A stretch of 64,000 nucleotides of DNA from a virus. Where the stretch lies: positions 1 to 64,000 of the IMG/VR virus record IMGVR_UViG_3300047564_002353; one strand, 5' to 3'. The notes under the pieces are model-generated. The model had not been told where the DNA came from. It saw nothing but the letters and a program-made list of their open reading frames with translations, and ran no database searches. Positions within the stretch are counted from its first letter, which is position 1. The number at the start of each line of letters is the position of its first letter. Below, piece by piece: positions 1-7,153 of the stretch. Made by a program: the position numbers and the translations under genes.

Positions 1-113
1 GTATTTTGAAACTGTATCTTAAGTTTAGTTGAAGGTTTTACTAATAAAAAAGATAAATTCGAATTGTATAATCTATCTGGAGGTGTAATTAAATTAATTT
101 TCGGCGCAGTCAT
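1..113 (-). CDS. Partial phage protein, N-terminal 37 residues
   Basis: An open frame begins with ATG at 113 and runs off the left edge of the window. It reads MTAPKINLITPPDRLY and then a stretch of mixed hydrophobic and basic residues. It starts 4 bases after the stop codon of the upstream gene (118-1629), the close spacing typical of this minus-strand operon. The composition is protein-like and unbroken, but too little is present to name a function. A plus-strand open frame over the same bases lacks a start codon and is less likely. Confidence 0.65.
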   Translation of the reverse strand, partial: MTAPKINLITPPDRLYNSNLSFLLVKPSTKLKIQFQN

Positions 114-117
114 ACTA

Positions 118-1629
118 TTACTTATTTTTTTTGTCTTGAATTTTTTGCCATAAAGAATCTGAACTTTGTTCTGAATTTTGTTTATAGTCTACTTCGTCAT
201 CGAACTGCTTAACTGTTTCCCAAGGTAACTTATCTATAAGACCTCTTTCATATAACGATCTTTGACGTTTCAATGTGTCATTTGGATTCATTGCCTTCCA
301 TGCACGTCGAGCATCTGCATCTCTGTCGAGGTCATCGATCTCTTCATCTAAATTATTTTCTAATAATTTATCGTCGCCTTCTACTGGACGCCACAAAGGA
401 AACGGATATGGTTCTTGATTCTCCTCAAACAAGCTATCATTTTTGATCATTTCGCCTTTAGGCAGATACTGTTCGGCCTGTTGACGTAACTGTTCAATTT
501 GTTCTTCTGTTAAAGGACCGTCATCGGCTTCGTATGTACCTTCATCTATCGCTTTTGCATTTTCTCTTAAACGATCAAAAAAATCATCAATTCCTGGATC
601 ACCAGTCTTGTTATATTCACATTCCGCATCAGGACAGTAAACATCGATTCCTGGCGCTACAATTAAATGTTTACCACAATTAGGACAAGGGCCAGGACTG
701 GTATAATCTACACGCTGTGATTCAATTATTGGTTCCGGAGATTGCTCGATTGGTTGTTCAACCACGGGTTCATCTCTAACCACAGGTCTATCCACATGTA
801 CACTATCAGGTGGGGTAATAATATTGGCATTAGCATCCTCTTCCTCCTTGACTCGTCTAAAGTATTGGAAACTATATTGGCTAGCCAATAACAAAACTAC
901 CGCTAAAGGATCAAAGATAATAACAATTAAAATTATTACCCAACGTACAGCACGTTCTAAAACATTTTGATCTGGGTTATCGCCATACAGTAAAGCCGCA
1001 ATATATTTAATCGGACCAACTTCGGCTTCTACTTTGCGTAGTTCACTGGCAACAGGAGCACGTTCTTGATTTAATGCTGCAATTGCTTTTTGGCTTTTAG
1101 CGATATCTGATTGTAGACTTGCTCTTTCTTTGGCTTGATTTCTTCGAATTTGAACTGCACGTTCTGCGCCACGCTCTGTATCACTACGCCCTAACAATTG
1201 ATCCACTTGTGAATCCATTTGTTGTAAGGCACGTCGAGAAGCATCAATATTATCTCTTTCTGTTTTAATTTTTTCGTCTAGTAGTGCAACTTTGGCCGCG
1301 ACATCACCTGTAGGAACTGCCTGGTCTAAATGTGCTTTGGACAAGTATCCAAAAATACCCATGCTTGTAATAAGCATTAAAATTGTCACTGCGATTAAAA
1401 GATAAGCTTTAATTAATCTAGGAGCAATAAACCAATTTTGTTTTAGCCAAACTGTAGCTACTAACTTACTAAGTTCAAGAACTATTCCCATAACAGCGAT
1501 AGGAATGGCGGCCGCGGCAAAAATGCTTATTAAACCTGCGACAGAATAATAAACTGCAACAGCAGAAATGGCAAGGCCACTCAAAAGAGTAAGCCATGCA
1601 ATAGATTTATCTGCAATAGTAATTTTCAT
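118..1629 (-). CDS. Multi-pass membrane protein with coiled coil and zinc ribbon
   Basis: The 503-residue product has three hydrophobic segments in the first 100 residues, a charged coiled-coil-like stretch (about 110-205), another hydrophobic segment near 228-250, and then a soluble acidic C-terminal half. Near residue 315 there is a CPNCGK motif followed by CPDAEC, a plausible four-cysteine zinc ribbon. It is likely an inner-membrane protein with a cytoplasmic tail. It follows the exported-protein gene at 1632 by two bases and has a late-promoter-like octamer at 1636-1643. I do not recognise a named family; a role at the host envelope is inferred only from topology and neighbours. Confidence 0.8.
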   Translation of the reverse strand: MKITIADKSIAWLTLLSGLAISAVAVYYSVAGLISIFAAAAIPIAVMGIVLELSKLVATVWLKQNWFIAPRLIKAYLLIAVTILMLITSMGIFGYLSKAHLDQAVPTGDVAAKVALLDEKIKTERDNIDASRRALQQMDSQVDQLLGRSDTERGAERAVQIRRNQAKERASLQSDIAKSQKAIAALNQERAPVASELRKVEAEVGPIKYIAALLYGDNPDQNVLERAVRWVIILIVIIFDPLAVVLLLASQYSFQYFRRVKEEEDANANIITPPDSVHVDRPVVRDEPVVEQPIEQSPEPIIESQRVDYTSPGPCPNCGKHLIVAPGIDVYCPDAECEYNKTGDPGIDDFFDRLRENAKAIDEGTYEADDGPLTEEQIEQLRQQAEQYLPKGEMIKNDSLFEENQEPYPFPLWRPVEGDDKLLENNLDEEIDDLDRDADARRAWKAMNPNDTLKRQRSLYERGLIDKLPWETVKQFDDEVDYKQNSEQSSDSLWQKIQDKKNK

Positions 1630-1631
1630 AG

Positions 1632-2057
1632 TCAGTATTTATCGATGAATTTCCATGTTTTAGTACTGTTATAATAACATGCGGTATCTTCAAAATTTTT
1701 CTCTTCTGCACCCAGTCGAACCCAACTATAAACTCTTCTACAAATATTTCCATTTGCTGGATAAGTGTAGATTATTTTAGCTTTGCCTTGAGCATCAGTT
1801 CTATCATTGAACCACTCAACCATTTCTCCGTTTTCTAAATTATTCAGAGCATGATAAACCGATTGCGAATGTAAGGCTCGGTCTTCCTTTTTTAGCTGTG
1901 TGGTCAGAAATTTAGATACATTATATGTGAATCCAAGTAATGTATCTGCTCTCGACCAATTATTAAAAATTGGAGCTTCCCAACTTTGTGCGTAACTATT
2001 GGTACATGCTAGGATGAGGCACAACTTCCCAAGTGCCATCAAATTTCTTACAAGCAT
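1632..2057 (-). CDS. Exported surface-antigen-like protein
   Basis: The 141-residue product begins with a hydrophobic signal sequence ending near SYAQ (about residue 24). The C-terminal half (GEMVEW, YTYPANGNICRRVYSW, then DTACYYN and a final W-K-F) resembles the C-terminal domain of 17-kDa/RT0821-Lpp0805-type surface proteins, which have a conserved Cys-Arg pair and a later Ala-Cys pair. It is probably periplasmic or outer-membrane associated. It overlaps the next lipoprotein gene (1996-2337) by 62 bases in another frame, so an internal start, for example at the second Met, is possible. Phages often use such exported proteins to alter the infected cell surface; that role is inference. Confidence 0.7.
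   Translation of the reverse strand: MLVRNLMALGKLCLILACTNSYAQSWEAPIFNNWSRADTLLGFTYNVSKFLTTQLKKEDRALHSQSVYHALNNLENGEMVEWFNDRTDAQGKAKIIYTYPANGNICRRVYSWVRLGAEEKNFEDTACYYNSTKTWKFIDKY
1636..1643 (-). promoter_or_regulatory. T4-like late promoter octamer GATAAATA
   Basis: The minus strand reads GATAAATAC a few bases before the ATG at 1629, inside the last codons of the upstream gene. It matches the T4 late octamer TATAAATA in seven of eight positions. The same octamer recurs before virion genes elsewhere in the window. Here the distance to the ATG is too short for a normal leader, so confidence is modest. Confidence 0.4.
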
Positions 2058-2337
2058 ACCCTCTCCTTTCTACAGGACGGTTGTTAAGATTTATAAAATA
2101 TTTGTATTCACCACAATTTTCTGCTATACCGCTTTGAGCATGAAATAATCTATCAACTTTATTGTCATTACATTTCATAACTTCAACAGTATTACCATCA
2201 ACAACTCTACCTTTTTTATCTTTAACTACAACAGTTTCGGATTTAAGGTCGCAATATTGATCAGGAATACTAGCACGGGGAGAATAGGTAGTACAGCCAC
2301 TTAAGGCTATACTACCAATAAGTAGATATCGTATCAT
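1996..2337 (-). CDS. Small lipoprotein with surface-antigen-type C-terminus
   Basis: The 113-residue product has a short signal with the lipobox-like LSGC near residues 12-15, so it should be lipidated and membrane anchored. The C-terminus (GYACKKFDGTWEVV) is like the Ala-Cys-x(n)-Asp-Gly-x-Trp ending of 17-kDa surface antigen family proteins, so it is probably a paralogue of the neighbouring gene at 1632-2057. It is translationally coupled to the gene at 2334-2948 by a 4-base overlap. Confidence 0.7.
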   Translation of the reverse strand: MIRYLLIGSIALSGCTTYSPRASIPDQYCDLKSETVVVKDKKGRVVDGNTVEVMKCNDNKVDRLFHAQSGIAENCGEYKYFINLNNRPVERRGYACKKFDGTWEVVPHPSMYQ

Positions 2338-2948
2338 TGTTTGTTACGATTTTTAGTTTGATCGAGAAGTTCACTGGCAACTTCATTTACATTTTTGCCA
2401 GCATGACGACGTTCACTGCGTTCTACTCTAGAGTCATACTCTTTAGCCATAGCTTCTACGTCTTTCTTTGTAATTTTCATTAGAACAAAGGCACGATAAT
2501 GTGCAGTATCTGGATTGTAAACAATCATCTTTTTATCAACAGCATAAGTTCGAAGAACACTTTCTGCGATAAGGTTAACGATCACATCTTGACCTTGTTG
2601 AAACCCTTCTAGTTTTTCAGGACCGCCTTCTTCGTCATAAACAACGGTTGTACGATTGTTCATTTCTCCAGTAATGCGATCAAGAACTTTGGCTTTAGCT
2701 TTTAGTGTAGCTTTCTTCAAAGCCATTTCCATGCTCGGACTAACATCCTCGGCTACTGCATAAAGATATCCTTCTTTATCCCAAAACTTCCAACCGCCTT
2801 TACTTTCAGACCCTACGTCCGAATGTTCAAGATACCAATTAGGTACTTCTCGTTTGTTGATATTCTCAGTACGCAATGGTTCCATACTAGTAGTAGTACA
2901 AGCAGCGAGAACAGTTGTTAAAGATACAGCGATAAGAGCCTTTTTCAT
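2334..2948 (-). CDS. LPP20-like lipoprotein
   Basis: The 204-residue product has a signal peptide with lipobox LAAC (residues 14-17). The mature part has a P-x-W-Y motif (near 36-39), a YLYAVAEDVSPS strand and an alanine- and lysine-rich helix, the order seen in LPP20/FlgP-type lipoproteins. A charged C-terminal tail follows. It is the first gene of the three-gene exported-protein operon, which runs from a strong sigma70-type promoter at 2996-3024 and ends before the membrane gene at 118. It may sit in the outer membrane; the function in infection is unknown. Confidence 0.7.
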   Translation of the reverse strand: MKKALIAVSLTTVLAACTTTSMEPLRTENINKREVPNWYLEHSDVGSESKGGWKFWDKEGYLYAVAEDVSPSMEMALKKATLKAKAKVLDRITGEMNNRTTVVYDEEGGPEKLEGFQQGQDVIVNLIAESVLRTYAVDKKMIVYNPDTAHYRAFVLMKITKKDVEAMAKEYDSRVERSERRHAGKNVNEVASELLDQTKNRNKQ

Positions 2949-2981
2949 ATTTGCCTTTCAAAGTGTGTGTATAAAAGAAAA

Positions 2982-3010
2982 CCTCTACAATACTAATTGT
3001 ACTGTAGAGG
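2982..3010 (-). terminator. Rho-independent terminator overlapping a promoter
   Basis: A 12-bp inverted repeat (arms 2982-2993 and 2999-3010, one G-U pair, 5-base loop) is followed on the minus strand by TTTTCTTTTA. It would end transcripts coming from the 3034-3907 genes. The stem shares bases with the promoter at 2996-3024. Confidence 0.75.
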
Positions 3011-3024
3011 CTGATAAATGTCAA
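2996..3024 (-). promoter_or_regulatory. Sigma70-type promoter for the lipoprotein operon
   Basis: On the minus strand TTGACA (3024-3019) and TACAAT (3001-2996) are separated by exactly 17 bases. The -10 box lies in the loop and stem of the terminator hairpin 2982-3010. Transcription would start about 40 bases before the ATG at 2948. Confidence 0.75.
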
Positions 3025-3033
3025 TAGTTTTGG

Positions 3034-3345
3034 TTATTTAAAGAATATCAACATCATTAATACACTTTGAACAATGAATCCAAAACCAATAGTTGCTACG
3101 TTCAACATATCTTTAACTATTACAGCCTTGGCAAATAATAAAGTTAAAGCTCCCCACGTAAGTAGAACCAAATCTACACTAGGTAATCTATCTGTTAAAC
3201 TCATACTAACTGCCAATAAACTTGGAATAGTTGCAGCATGTAACATTATATTAGCTAACCATGCCATTGTCTCAGAACTAATAACACCAATTCTACTTTT
3301 AATAACAAATTTGGTGTGTTCTATCCATCGATTAAATTTTGACAT
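3034..3345 (-). CDS. Small multi-pass membrane protein
   Basis: I take the start MSKFNRWIEH at 3345 because an AGGGA ribosome site precedes it; an upstream ATG at 3375 lies deeper inside the previous gene. The 103-residue product has an amphipathic N-terminus and about three hydrophobic segments, ending in a hydrophobic tail with F-F-K. It overlaps the SleB-like hydrolase gene by 14 bases, so the two are co-expressed. A holin-like role beside a cell-wall hydrolase is possible but unproven. Confidence 0.65.
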   Translation of the reverse strand: MSKFNRWIEHTKFVIKSRIGVISSETMAWLANIMLHAATIPSLLAVSMSLTDRLPSVDLVLLTWGALTLLFAKAVIVKDMLNVATIGFGFIVQSVLMMLIFFK

Positions 3346-3907
3346 TTCGATCCCTATAAAAAACATGATTTCCAATAACGCCTATCCGTTCCTTACCCCA
3401 GTTCGGGTTAACGTAGACAGCATGAAAATACATAGCATCCTTCATTGAACTCAATCGGAAGTTTTCCAAAAGAACTTTCTTTGCAACTTCATAACTTTCT
3501 TTATACAACTCAGGATGTTTAATTCTTGGTTTACCACCGTTCTCGCAATACCAACTAAATTGGCAAACTACTTTTTCCATAAAAATAGTTTTTTGGTAAA
3601 CAACTTTGCAAATGTCGCTTGGGAAAGAAGGATGCTTTGATCTATTCAAAGTAACCTGGGCCACTGCCACTTTTCCTTCGAAACTTTCCGAACCTGATTC
3701 GAAATATACGTTTCTTGCCAAACATTCTAATTGACGCTCTCTGTCTTTAAGAGCAACAAGTTCTCGGTTTTTGGCTTCAATTTTTGCTTGAGTAGCCACT
3801 TCAACTTGTTTATAGTAGGCTATACGATTTTTGGTAATAGCCTGTATTGCTGATCCTACTAAGAATATGCCCAGCACGAGCATACCAATTCTTAGATATT
3901 TTTCCAT
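3332..3907 (-). CDS. SleB-like cell-wall hydrolase, membrane anchored
   Basis: The 191-residue product has an N-terminal membrane segment (about 7-24), a short coiled coil (30-60), then a Hydrolase_2/SleB-type domain. The motif ARNVYFESGSES contains the probable catalytic Glu near residue 70, followed by GKVAVAQVTLNR and a C-terminal AMYFHA...NPNWG stretch as in SleB/CwlJ lytic enzymes. It should cleave peptidoglycan in the periplasm while tethered to the inner membrane. A strong AGGAGG-type ribosome site precedes the ATG. It is a candidate lysis enzyme; the muramidase at 55742 is another. Confidence 0.82.
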   Translation of the reverse strand: MEKYLRIGMLVLGIFLVGSAIQAITKNRIAYYKQVEVATQAKIEAKNRELVALKDRERQLECLARNVYFESGSESFEGKVAVAQVTLNRSKHPSFPSDICKVVYQKTIFMEKVVCQFSWYCENGGKPRIKHPELYKESYEVAKKVLLENFRLSSMKDAMYFHAVYVNPNWGKERIGVIGNHVFYRDRNVKI

Positions 3908-4029
3908 AGTTAAATCCTCCTATTATATTAATGTGTATTGCTACACACCAGCAATCCAAAAAATATTAAAAACTGCTGTGGTTTATAAAAATTCAAAACG
4001 TTAAGTAGTTATCTAGATACAAAAAATAA

Positions 4030-4419
4030 TTATCTACGCATTTTGCTAATGTCTATGGCTTCTTCATCACTGAAGATCGGAACAGCATTAGACTTGTGCA
4101 TAGTACCAATTCCTTTAACTTTTGTGCCTGTATAAACCTTTTGTTCAGGTTTAGTACAAGGACCTCCAGTAAACGGTAAACTGGGTATTTTGGGTTGATC
4201 CGAACCTCTGTGTAACAATTTTGGTGCAACATATGTCGCTGCCGACATTGCACGTTTTTTCTTTTTGGTTTCGGCTTCGATACCCCATTTTTTCTGTAGT
4301 TCTTTCCAATTTTCTTCCAATTCTCTTGCCTTTTGTGCCTCTTCGGAATTTCTAAACTTCTTTTTGCCTTTACGTTTACCTGTAGTTGATAACCACGGGC
4401 CTTCTAAATGCATAGTCAA
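4030..4419 (-). CDS. Conserved-looking basic phage protein
   Basis: The 129-residue product has a Lys/Arg-rich N-terminal half (GKRKGKKKFRN) and a C-terminal half ending IGTMHKSNAVPIF and KMRR. The TTG codon at 4419 is chosen because AGGAG lies 7 bases upstream; the ATG two codons later is 13 bases away. The gene is driven by the consensus promoter at 4449-4477 with a short leader. The function is unknown; the charge suggests nucleic-acid or ribosome contact. Between 3908 and 4029 I see only a 6-bp hairpin and AT-rich leader sequence. Confidence 0.7.
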   Translation of the reverse strand: MTMHLEGPWLSTTGKRKGKKKFRNSEEAQKARELEENWKELQKKWGIEAETKKKKRAMSAATYVAPKLLHRGSDQPKIPSLPFTGGPCTKPEQKVYTGTKVKGIGTMHKSNAVPIFSDEEAIDISKMRR

Positions 4420-4448
4420 AATAAATCTCCTGAAGTATTAAAAGTTGT

Positions 4449-4477
4449 ATTATACTACAAATTTTGGTATATGTCAA
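4449..4477 (-). promoter_or_regulatory. Consensus sigma70-type promoter
   Basis: The minus strand has TTGACA (4477-4472), a 17-base spacer and TATAAT (4454-4449), a perfect consensus. The TGA inside TTGACA is the stop codon of the upstream gene (4474-4800). It drives the basic protein gene 4030-4419. Confidence 0.85.
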
Positions 4478-4800
4478 TCTTCAGCGAAATTTCGACATAC
4501 TTTATATAGCAATGTTTCGTGATCGAGGTTTTGAAATTCTAACCCTAATTCGTAAATATCGTTTGAATATTCGTGATCTTCAAATCCTAATATTTCGAAT
4601 ACTTCTGTTTTGGTTAGTGTTTCACTTCTCATATAGCTGACCCATATTAGGGTCATTGTGTAGCACATAAACAACTGTGCATCATTGAAGATTCCGTGGT
4701 ATTCACACCAGGATTCAGTTTGTTTCATATAATATTCAAAATCTTCTAATCTGTGTTCTATTTGAAATAACCAATTTTTGGTATCTTCTCTAGTCCACAT
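4474..4800 (-). CDS. Unrecognised 108-residue acidic protein
   Basis: The product is rich in Glu, Trp and Tyr (DFEYYMKQTESWCEYHG) and looks like a compact helical domain. No family is recognised. The gene starts 3 bases after the iscA stop codon and is the last gene of the HAD-Hc1-IscU-IscA operon. Its stop codon forms part of the next promoter. Confidence 0.65.
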   Translation of the reverse strand: MWTREDTKNWLFQIEHRLEDFEYYMKQTESWCEYHGIFNDAQLFMCYTMTLIWVSYMRSETLTKTEVFEILGFEDHEYSNDIYELGLEFQNLDHETLLYKVCRNFAED

Positions 4801-4803
4801 TTT

Positions 4804-5124
4804 TCAGACTCTAAATGATTCGCCACATCCACATCGGTCTTTTTCTTTGCTGTTAATAAAATCAAAACCTTCATTAAGACCTTGACGTCGCCAATCCATA
4901 GTCATACCATCAATGTATGGCAAATCTTTTGGATTTACAAAGATATTAATACCGTTGCTTTCGTATTTGATTTGCTCTGTGTTAGGTGTGTCTACATACT
5001 CTAATTTATAGGCAAGGCCTGAACAACCGGTGGTTCTAACACCAATCATTATACCCAGGCCTTGACCTCTTTTAGATAGCTGCTGCTGTACTTTCTTGGC
5101 TGCTATTTCTGTTAGCTGTATCAT
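4804..5124 (-). CDS. iscA: IscA/ErpA/HesB-type Fe-S carrier
   Basis: The 106-residue product is full length for an A-type Fe-S carrier. The three conserved cysteines are present: Cys34 in TTGCSGLAYKLEY and Cys98 and Cys100 in the C-terminal CGCGESF motif. In bacteria such proteins take Fe-S clusters from IscU and pass them to client enzymes in the cytoplasm. The reading frame overlaps the end of iscU by 53 bases, so the two are made together. No cysteine desulfurase (iscS) is in the window, so sulfur must come from the host enzyme. Confidence 0.92.
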   Translation of the reverse strand: MIQLTEIAAKKVQQQLSKRGQGLGIMIGVRTTGCSGLAYKLEYVDTPNTEQIKYESNGINIFVNPKDLPYIDGMTMDWRRQGLNEGFDFINSKEKDRCGCGESFRV

Positions 5125-5494
5125 TTTTTGCTTTATAATCCGCTAGCGCCGCTTTAATTGCGTCCTCCGCCAATATGGAACAGTGTATTTTGACAGGAGG
5201 TAGCGCGAGTTCTTCCGCAATGTGGGTATTCTTAATTTCAGCCGCCTCATTAAGATTCTTTCCCTTAAGCCACGTAGTGACAAGCGACGAACTTGCGATC
5301 GCCGAACCGCAACCATATGTCTTAAATTTGGCATCTGTAATGACATCGTCTTCTACCTTTATCTGTAGCTGTAATACATCTCCGCAAGCAGGAGCACCAA
5401 CCAATCCTGTTCCTACTTGAGGATCATTTTTATCGAGTTTTCCAACATTACGTGGATTTTCATAATGATCTAAAACTTGACCAGAGTATGCCAT
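5072..5494 (-). CDS. iscU: IscU Fe-S cluster scaffold
   Basis: The 140-residue product is a standard-length IscU. The ligands are visible: Cys37 and Asp39 in GAPACGDV, Cys62 in YGCGSAIASSS, and His104-Cys105 in the HscA-binding LPPVKIHC motif. It should assemble 2Fe-2S or 4Fe-4S clusters in the cytoplasm with host IscS and chaperones. Its ATG overlaps the TAA of the small basic peptide gene (TAATG). The C-terminal tail after residue 120 is Asn/Ser/Ala-rich and codes for the iscA start region in another frame. Confidence 0.95.
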   Translation of the reverse strand: MAYSGQVLDHYENPRNVGKLDKNDPQVGTGLVGAPACGDVLQLQIKVEDDVITDAKFKTYGCGSAIASSSLVTTWLKGKNLNEAAEIKNTHIAEELALPPVKIHCSILAEDAIKAALADYKAKNDTANRNSSQESTAAAI

Positions 5495-5574
5495 TATTTG
5501 TTTTTCCGTCTAGTAGATTTTGCTCTAGATGCTGCTTTAGTTTTTGCTGCTCGTTGTCTGACTAATCTTCCCAT
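5494..5574 (-). CDS. 26-residue highly basic peptide
   Basis: A short frame, MGRLVRQRAAKTKAASRAKS and then TRRKNK, has an AAAGGAGA ribosome site and a TAATG junction with iscU. About 40 percent of residues are Arg or Lys. This resembles the tails of histone-like or protamine-like peptides, and the next gene upstream encodes an Hc1-like protein. The good ribosome site and coupling argue for a real gene. DNA or RNA binding is inference. Confidence 0.65.
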   Translation of the reverse strand: MGRLVRQRAAKTKAASRAKSTRRKNK

Positions 5575-5592
5575 GTTAAAGTCTCCTTTAAA

Positions 5593-5787
5593 TTATTTAG
5601 TTTTAGATTCTTTACGTTCGTTCTTCACAGCAGTTACATCATTGCGAACTTCTTTACAAAATTTAGATAGTTCTTGTAATCCCTTACGAACACGAGTTCC
5701 CGCACTGCCTACACCCTTGTCATAAAACTTTTCAAAATCACCTTCCATTGATTCTACTAATGCTACTAATTCTTGATACTTGCTCAT
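5593..5787 (-). CDS. Hc1-like histone H1 family protein
   Basis: The 64-residue product reads as a helical hairpin: YQELVALVESMEGDFEKFY, KGVGSAGTRVRKGLQEL, KFCKEVRNDV, then a Lys/Glu tail. This is the N-terminal pattern of the Hc1/histone H1-like family of Chlamydia and Bacteroidetes, where the AGTRVRK segment is diagnostic. It probably binds DNA and may compact phage or host DNA. Its stop is followed by the basic-peptide gene, and its ATG overlaps the stop of the HAD gene by one base. Confidence 0.75.
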   Translation of the reverse strand: MSKYQELVALVESMEGDFEKFYDKGVGSAGTRVRKGLQELSKFCKEVRNDVTAVKNERKESKTK

Positions 5788-6377
5788 TATTTTTCTCCTT
5801 CGGTTATAATGTTATATATATCTTTCCAATTTTTTACAATTGGGTATGAACATACATGATTCATGTTATGTCCATGTTCCAACAAAATGGATTTTAAACC
5901 TAATTTATGACCAACATCAGCATTCTCTGGTTTATCTTCGATCCAAAATAAGTTGCTGTCTTTATAATTAGATAAAACCTCGTCTTTATCACCACCTGTA
6001 TCTAAAAAAATAAATTTTTCAAATGTGTCAGGTCCAAAGATTTTTTTTACATTCATTTCTCGTAGACGTTGTGCATTTTCGTCTTTACTCAAACTAGTTA
6101 TCAAATGAAAACGATAACCATGTTCTTCGTACAATCTTTTAACATAATGTGCAGCATCTCTAAGAGCAGGAAGAAATCCTATAGCAGCACTTTCGTTAAA
6201 AGATCTTACCATTTTTTTTGCTTCTTCTCGAGTTAATTTTTCAAAATGATCATGAAAATAATAACTGTAATGTCCGTTAGGAATAAGTTTGTATCCTCGT
6301 TCTTGCATCCAAATTCTGAATGCCCATTCCCAGTCAAGAATAACTCCGTCACAATCGGTTAATATAATTTTATCCAT
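5787..6377 (-). CDS. HAD-superfamily phosphatase
   Basis: The 196-residue product begins with the HAD motif I, LTDCDGV (Asp8 and Asp10), has a Thr/Ser motif II (LITSLS) near residue 115 and a late acidic motif (FWIEDKPENAD). It is likely a cytoplasmic phosphatase acting on a small phosphorylated compound, possibly a nucleotide as in 5'(3')-deoxyribonucleotidases. It is the first gene of the operon continuing to iscU and iscA. The promoter at 6384-6412 places the predicted transcript start at the ATG itself, so translation may begin without a ribosome site. Confidence 0.82.
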   Translation of the reverse strand: MDKIILTDCDGVILDWEWAFRIWMQERGYKLIPNGHYSYYFHDHFEKLTREEAKKMVRSFNESAAIGFLPALRDAAHYVKRLYEEHGYRFHLITSLSKDENAQRLREMNVKKIFGPDTFEKFIFLDTGGDKDEVLSNYKDSNLFWIEDKPENADVGHKLGLKSILLEHGHNMNHVCSYPIVKNWKDIYNIITEGEK

Positions 6378-6383
6378 GTTTAC

Positions 6384-6412
6384 ATTATAAAGTTAATGTA
6401 TTTGATTGTCAA
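6384..6412 (-). promoter_or_regulatory. Consensus sigma70-type promoter, probably leaderless
   Basis: TTGACA (6412-6407), 17 bases, TATAAT (6389-6384) and then GTAAAC-ATG. The A of the ATG is 7 bases past the -10 box, the usual start of transcription. The TGA of TTGACA is the stop codon of the PAAR gene. Confidence 0.85.
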
Positions 6413-6699
6413 CCGCCTGCAAACACATTTGGTGATCCGGCTGCTACTGCTGTACAACCAGATAATCCATCTCCAACTCTGCCGCACCCTTTATTATTCA
6501 CTTTGACTGTGCTGCTTCCTGCTGCGATAGGAGCAGAATGTGCTGGACAAGGACTTCCTGGAAGTAAATGAACTGTGTTTACATCGCCCTGTCTACTAAC
6601 TGGTTTATTATTTACGAATACATTACCAGAACCTACTGCTCTAACCATTCCAGAGCAATGTGCTATGTCTGCATCGCCTATTCTTGTAACTGCTGGCAT
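6409..6699 (-). CDS. PAAR-domain spike-tip protein
   Basis: The 96-residue product is a complete PAAR domain: GDADIAHCSG near the start, regular Gly-x-x-x-V-x-V-N-x-K/P repeats (VFVNNKPVSRQGD), then HSAPIAAGSSTVKVNNKG and a closing SPNVFAGG. PAAR proteins cap the membrane-piercing spike of contractile tails, usually with a metal bound by His and Cys. The product is a virion protein at the baseplate. It is the last gene of the transcript that begins at nrdA. Confidence 0.9.
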   Translation of the reverse strand: MPAVTRIGDADIAHCSGMVRAVGSGNVFVNNKPVSRQGDVNTVHLLPGSPCPAHSAPIAAGSSTVKVNNKGCGRVGDGLSGCTAVAAGSPNVFAGG

Positions 6700-6700
6700 G

Positions 6701-7153
6701 TCAGCTTCCTTTATAGTTGTAATTAGCCATAAATGATCTCATGGCTTCTAAAGGGTTAAGAACTTCTTGAGTAACAGTCAATGTAGAACTACCATTTACT
6801 ATTATATTATAAGTTCTTGTTTCAGATTTTCTCTGATCCTGTGATAACTCAAATAAATTTTTACTAGGTGGAACATTACCTCTACTAACAACAGTAGTCG
6901 GAGTAGTGCTTAAATCACTCTCTCCAGGTTCTGTATATTTAAAAATATCTGTAAAAGTAAATTCGTGTTTGCCGCTAATAGTTACTGTAGATGTTCCACC
7001 TGTTACAGTTATCCCAGGTTCTAATGGACTACCCAACAAGGATCCTGATACAGAAGAGATAATTTCAAACATATCAGGTTCTATGGTCACTGTAGCAGTA
7101 AATGATTCTCCTACTACAACAGGATTAAGAATAGAAGGATTAGCCGATGCCAT
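6701..7153 (-). CDS. Beta-rich protein next to the spike tip, unknown
   Basis: The 150-residue product is rich in Thr, Val, Ser and Gly with strand-like segments (SFTATVTIEP, TYNIIVNGSSTLTVTQ) and ends MANYNYKGS. It looks like a small beta-sandwich. It lies one base upstream of the PAAR gene and is probably a baseplate or spike-associated protein, but no family is recognised. Confidence 0.65.
   Translation of the reverse strand: MASANPSILNPVVVGESFTATVTIEPDMFEIISSVSGSLLGSPLEPGITVTGGTSTVTISGKHEFTFTDIFKYTEPGESDLSTTPTTVVSRGNVPPSKNLFELSQDQRKSETRTYNIIVNGSSTLTVTQEVLNPLEAMRSFMANYNYKGS

Noticed and set aside
10-153. Plus-strand frame ending in a hydrophobic segment at the left edge
   Set aside because: It has no start codon and overlaps the ends of two better-supported minus-strand genes.
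3908-4029. Hairpin ATTGCT-7-AGCAAT in the leader of the hydrolase gene
   Set aside because: The stem is only 6 bp, there is no T run and no good promoter beside it, so no role is claimed.
4053-4253. 66-residue minus-strand frame inside the 4030-4419 gene
   Set aside because: It is an out-of-frame reading of the better-supported basic protein gene and has no ribosome site.
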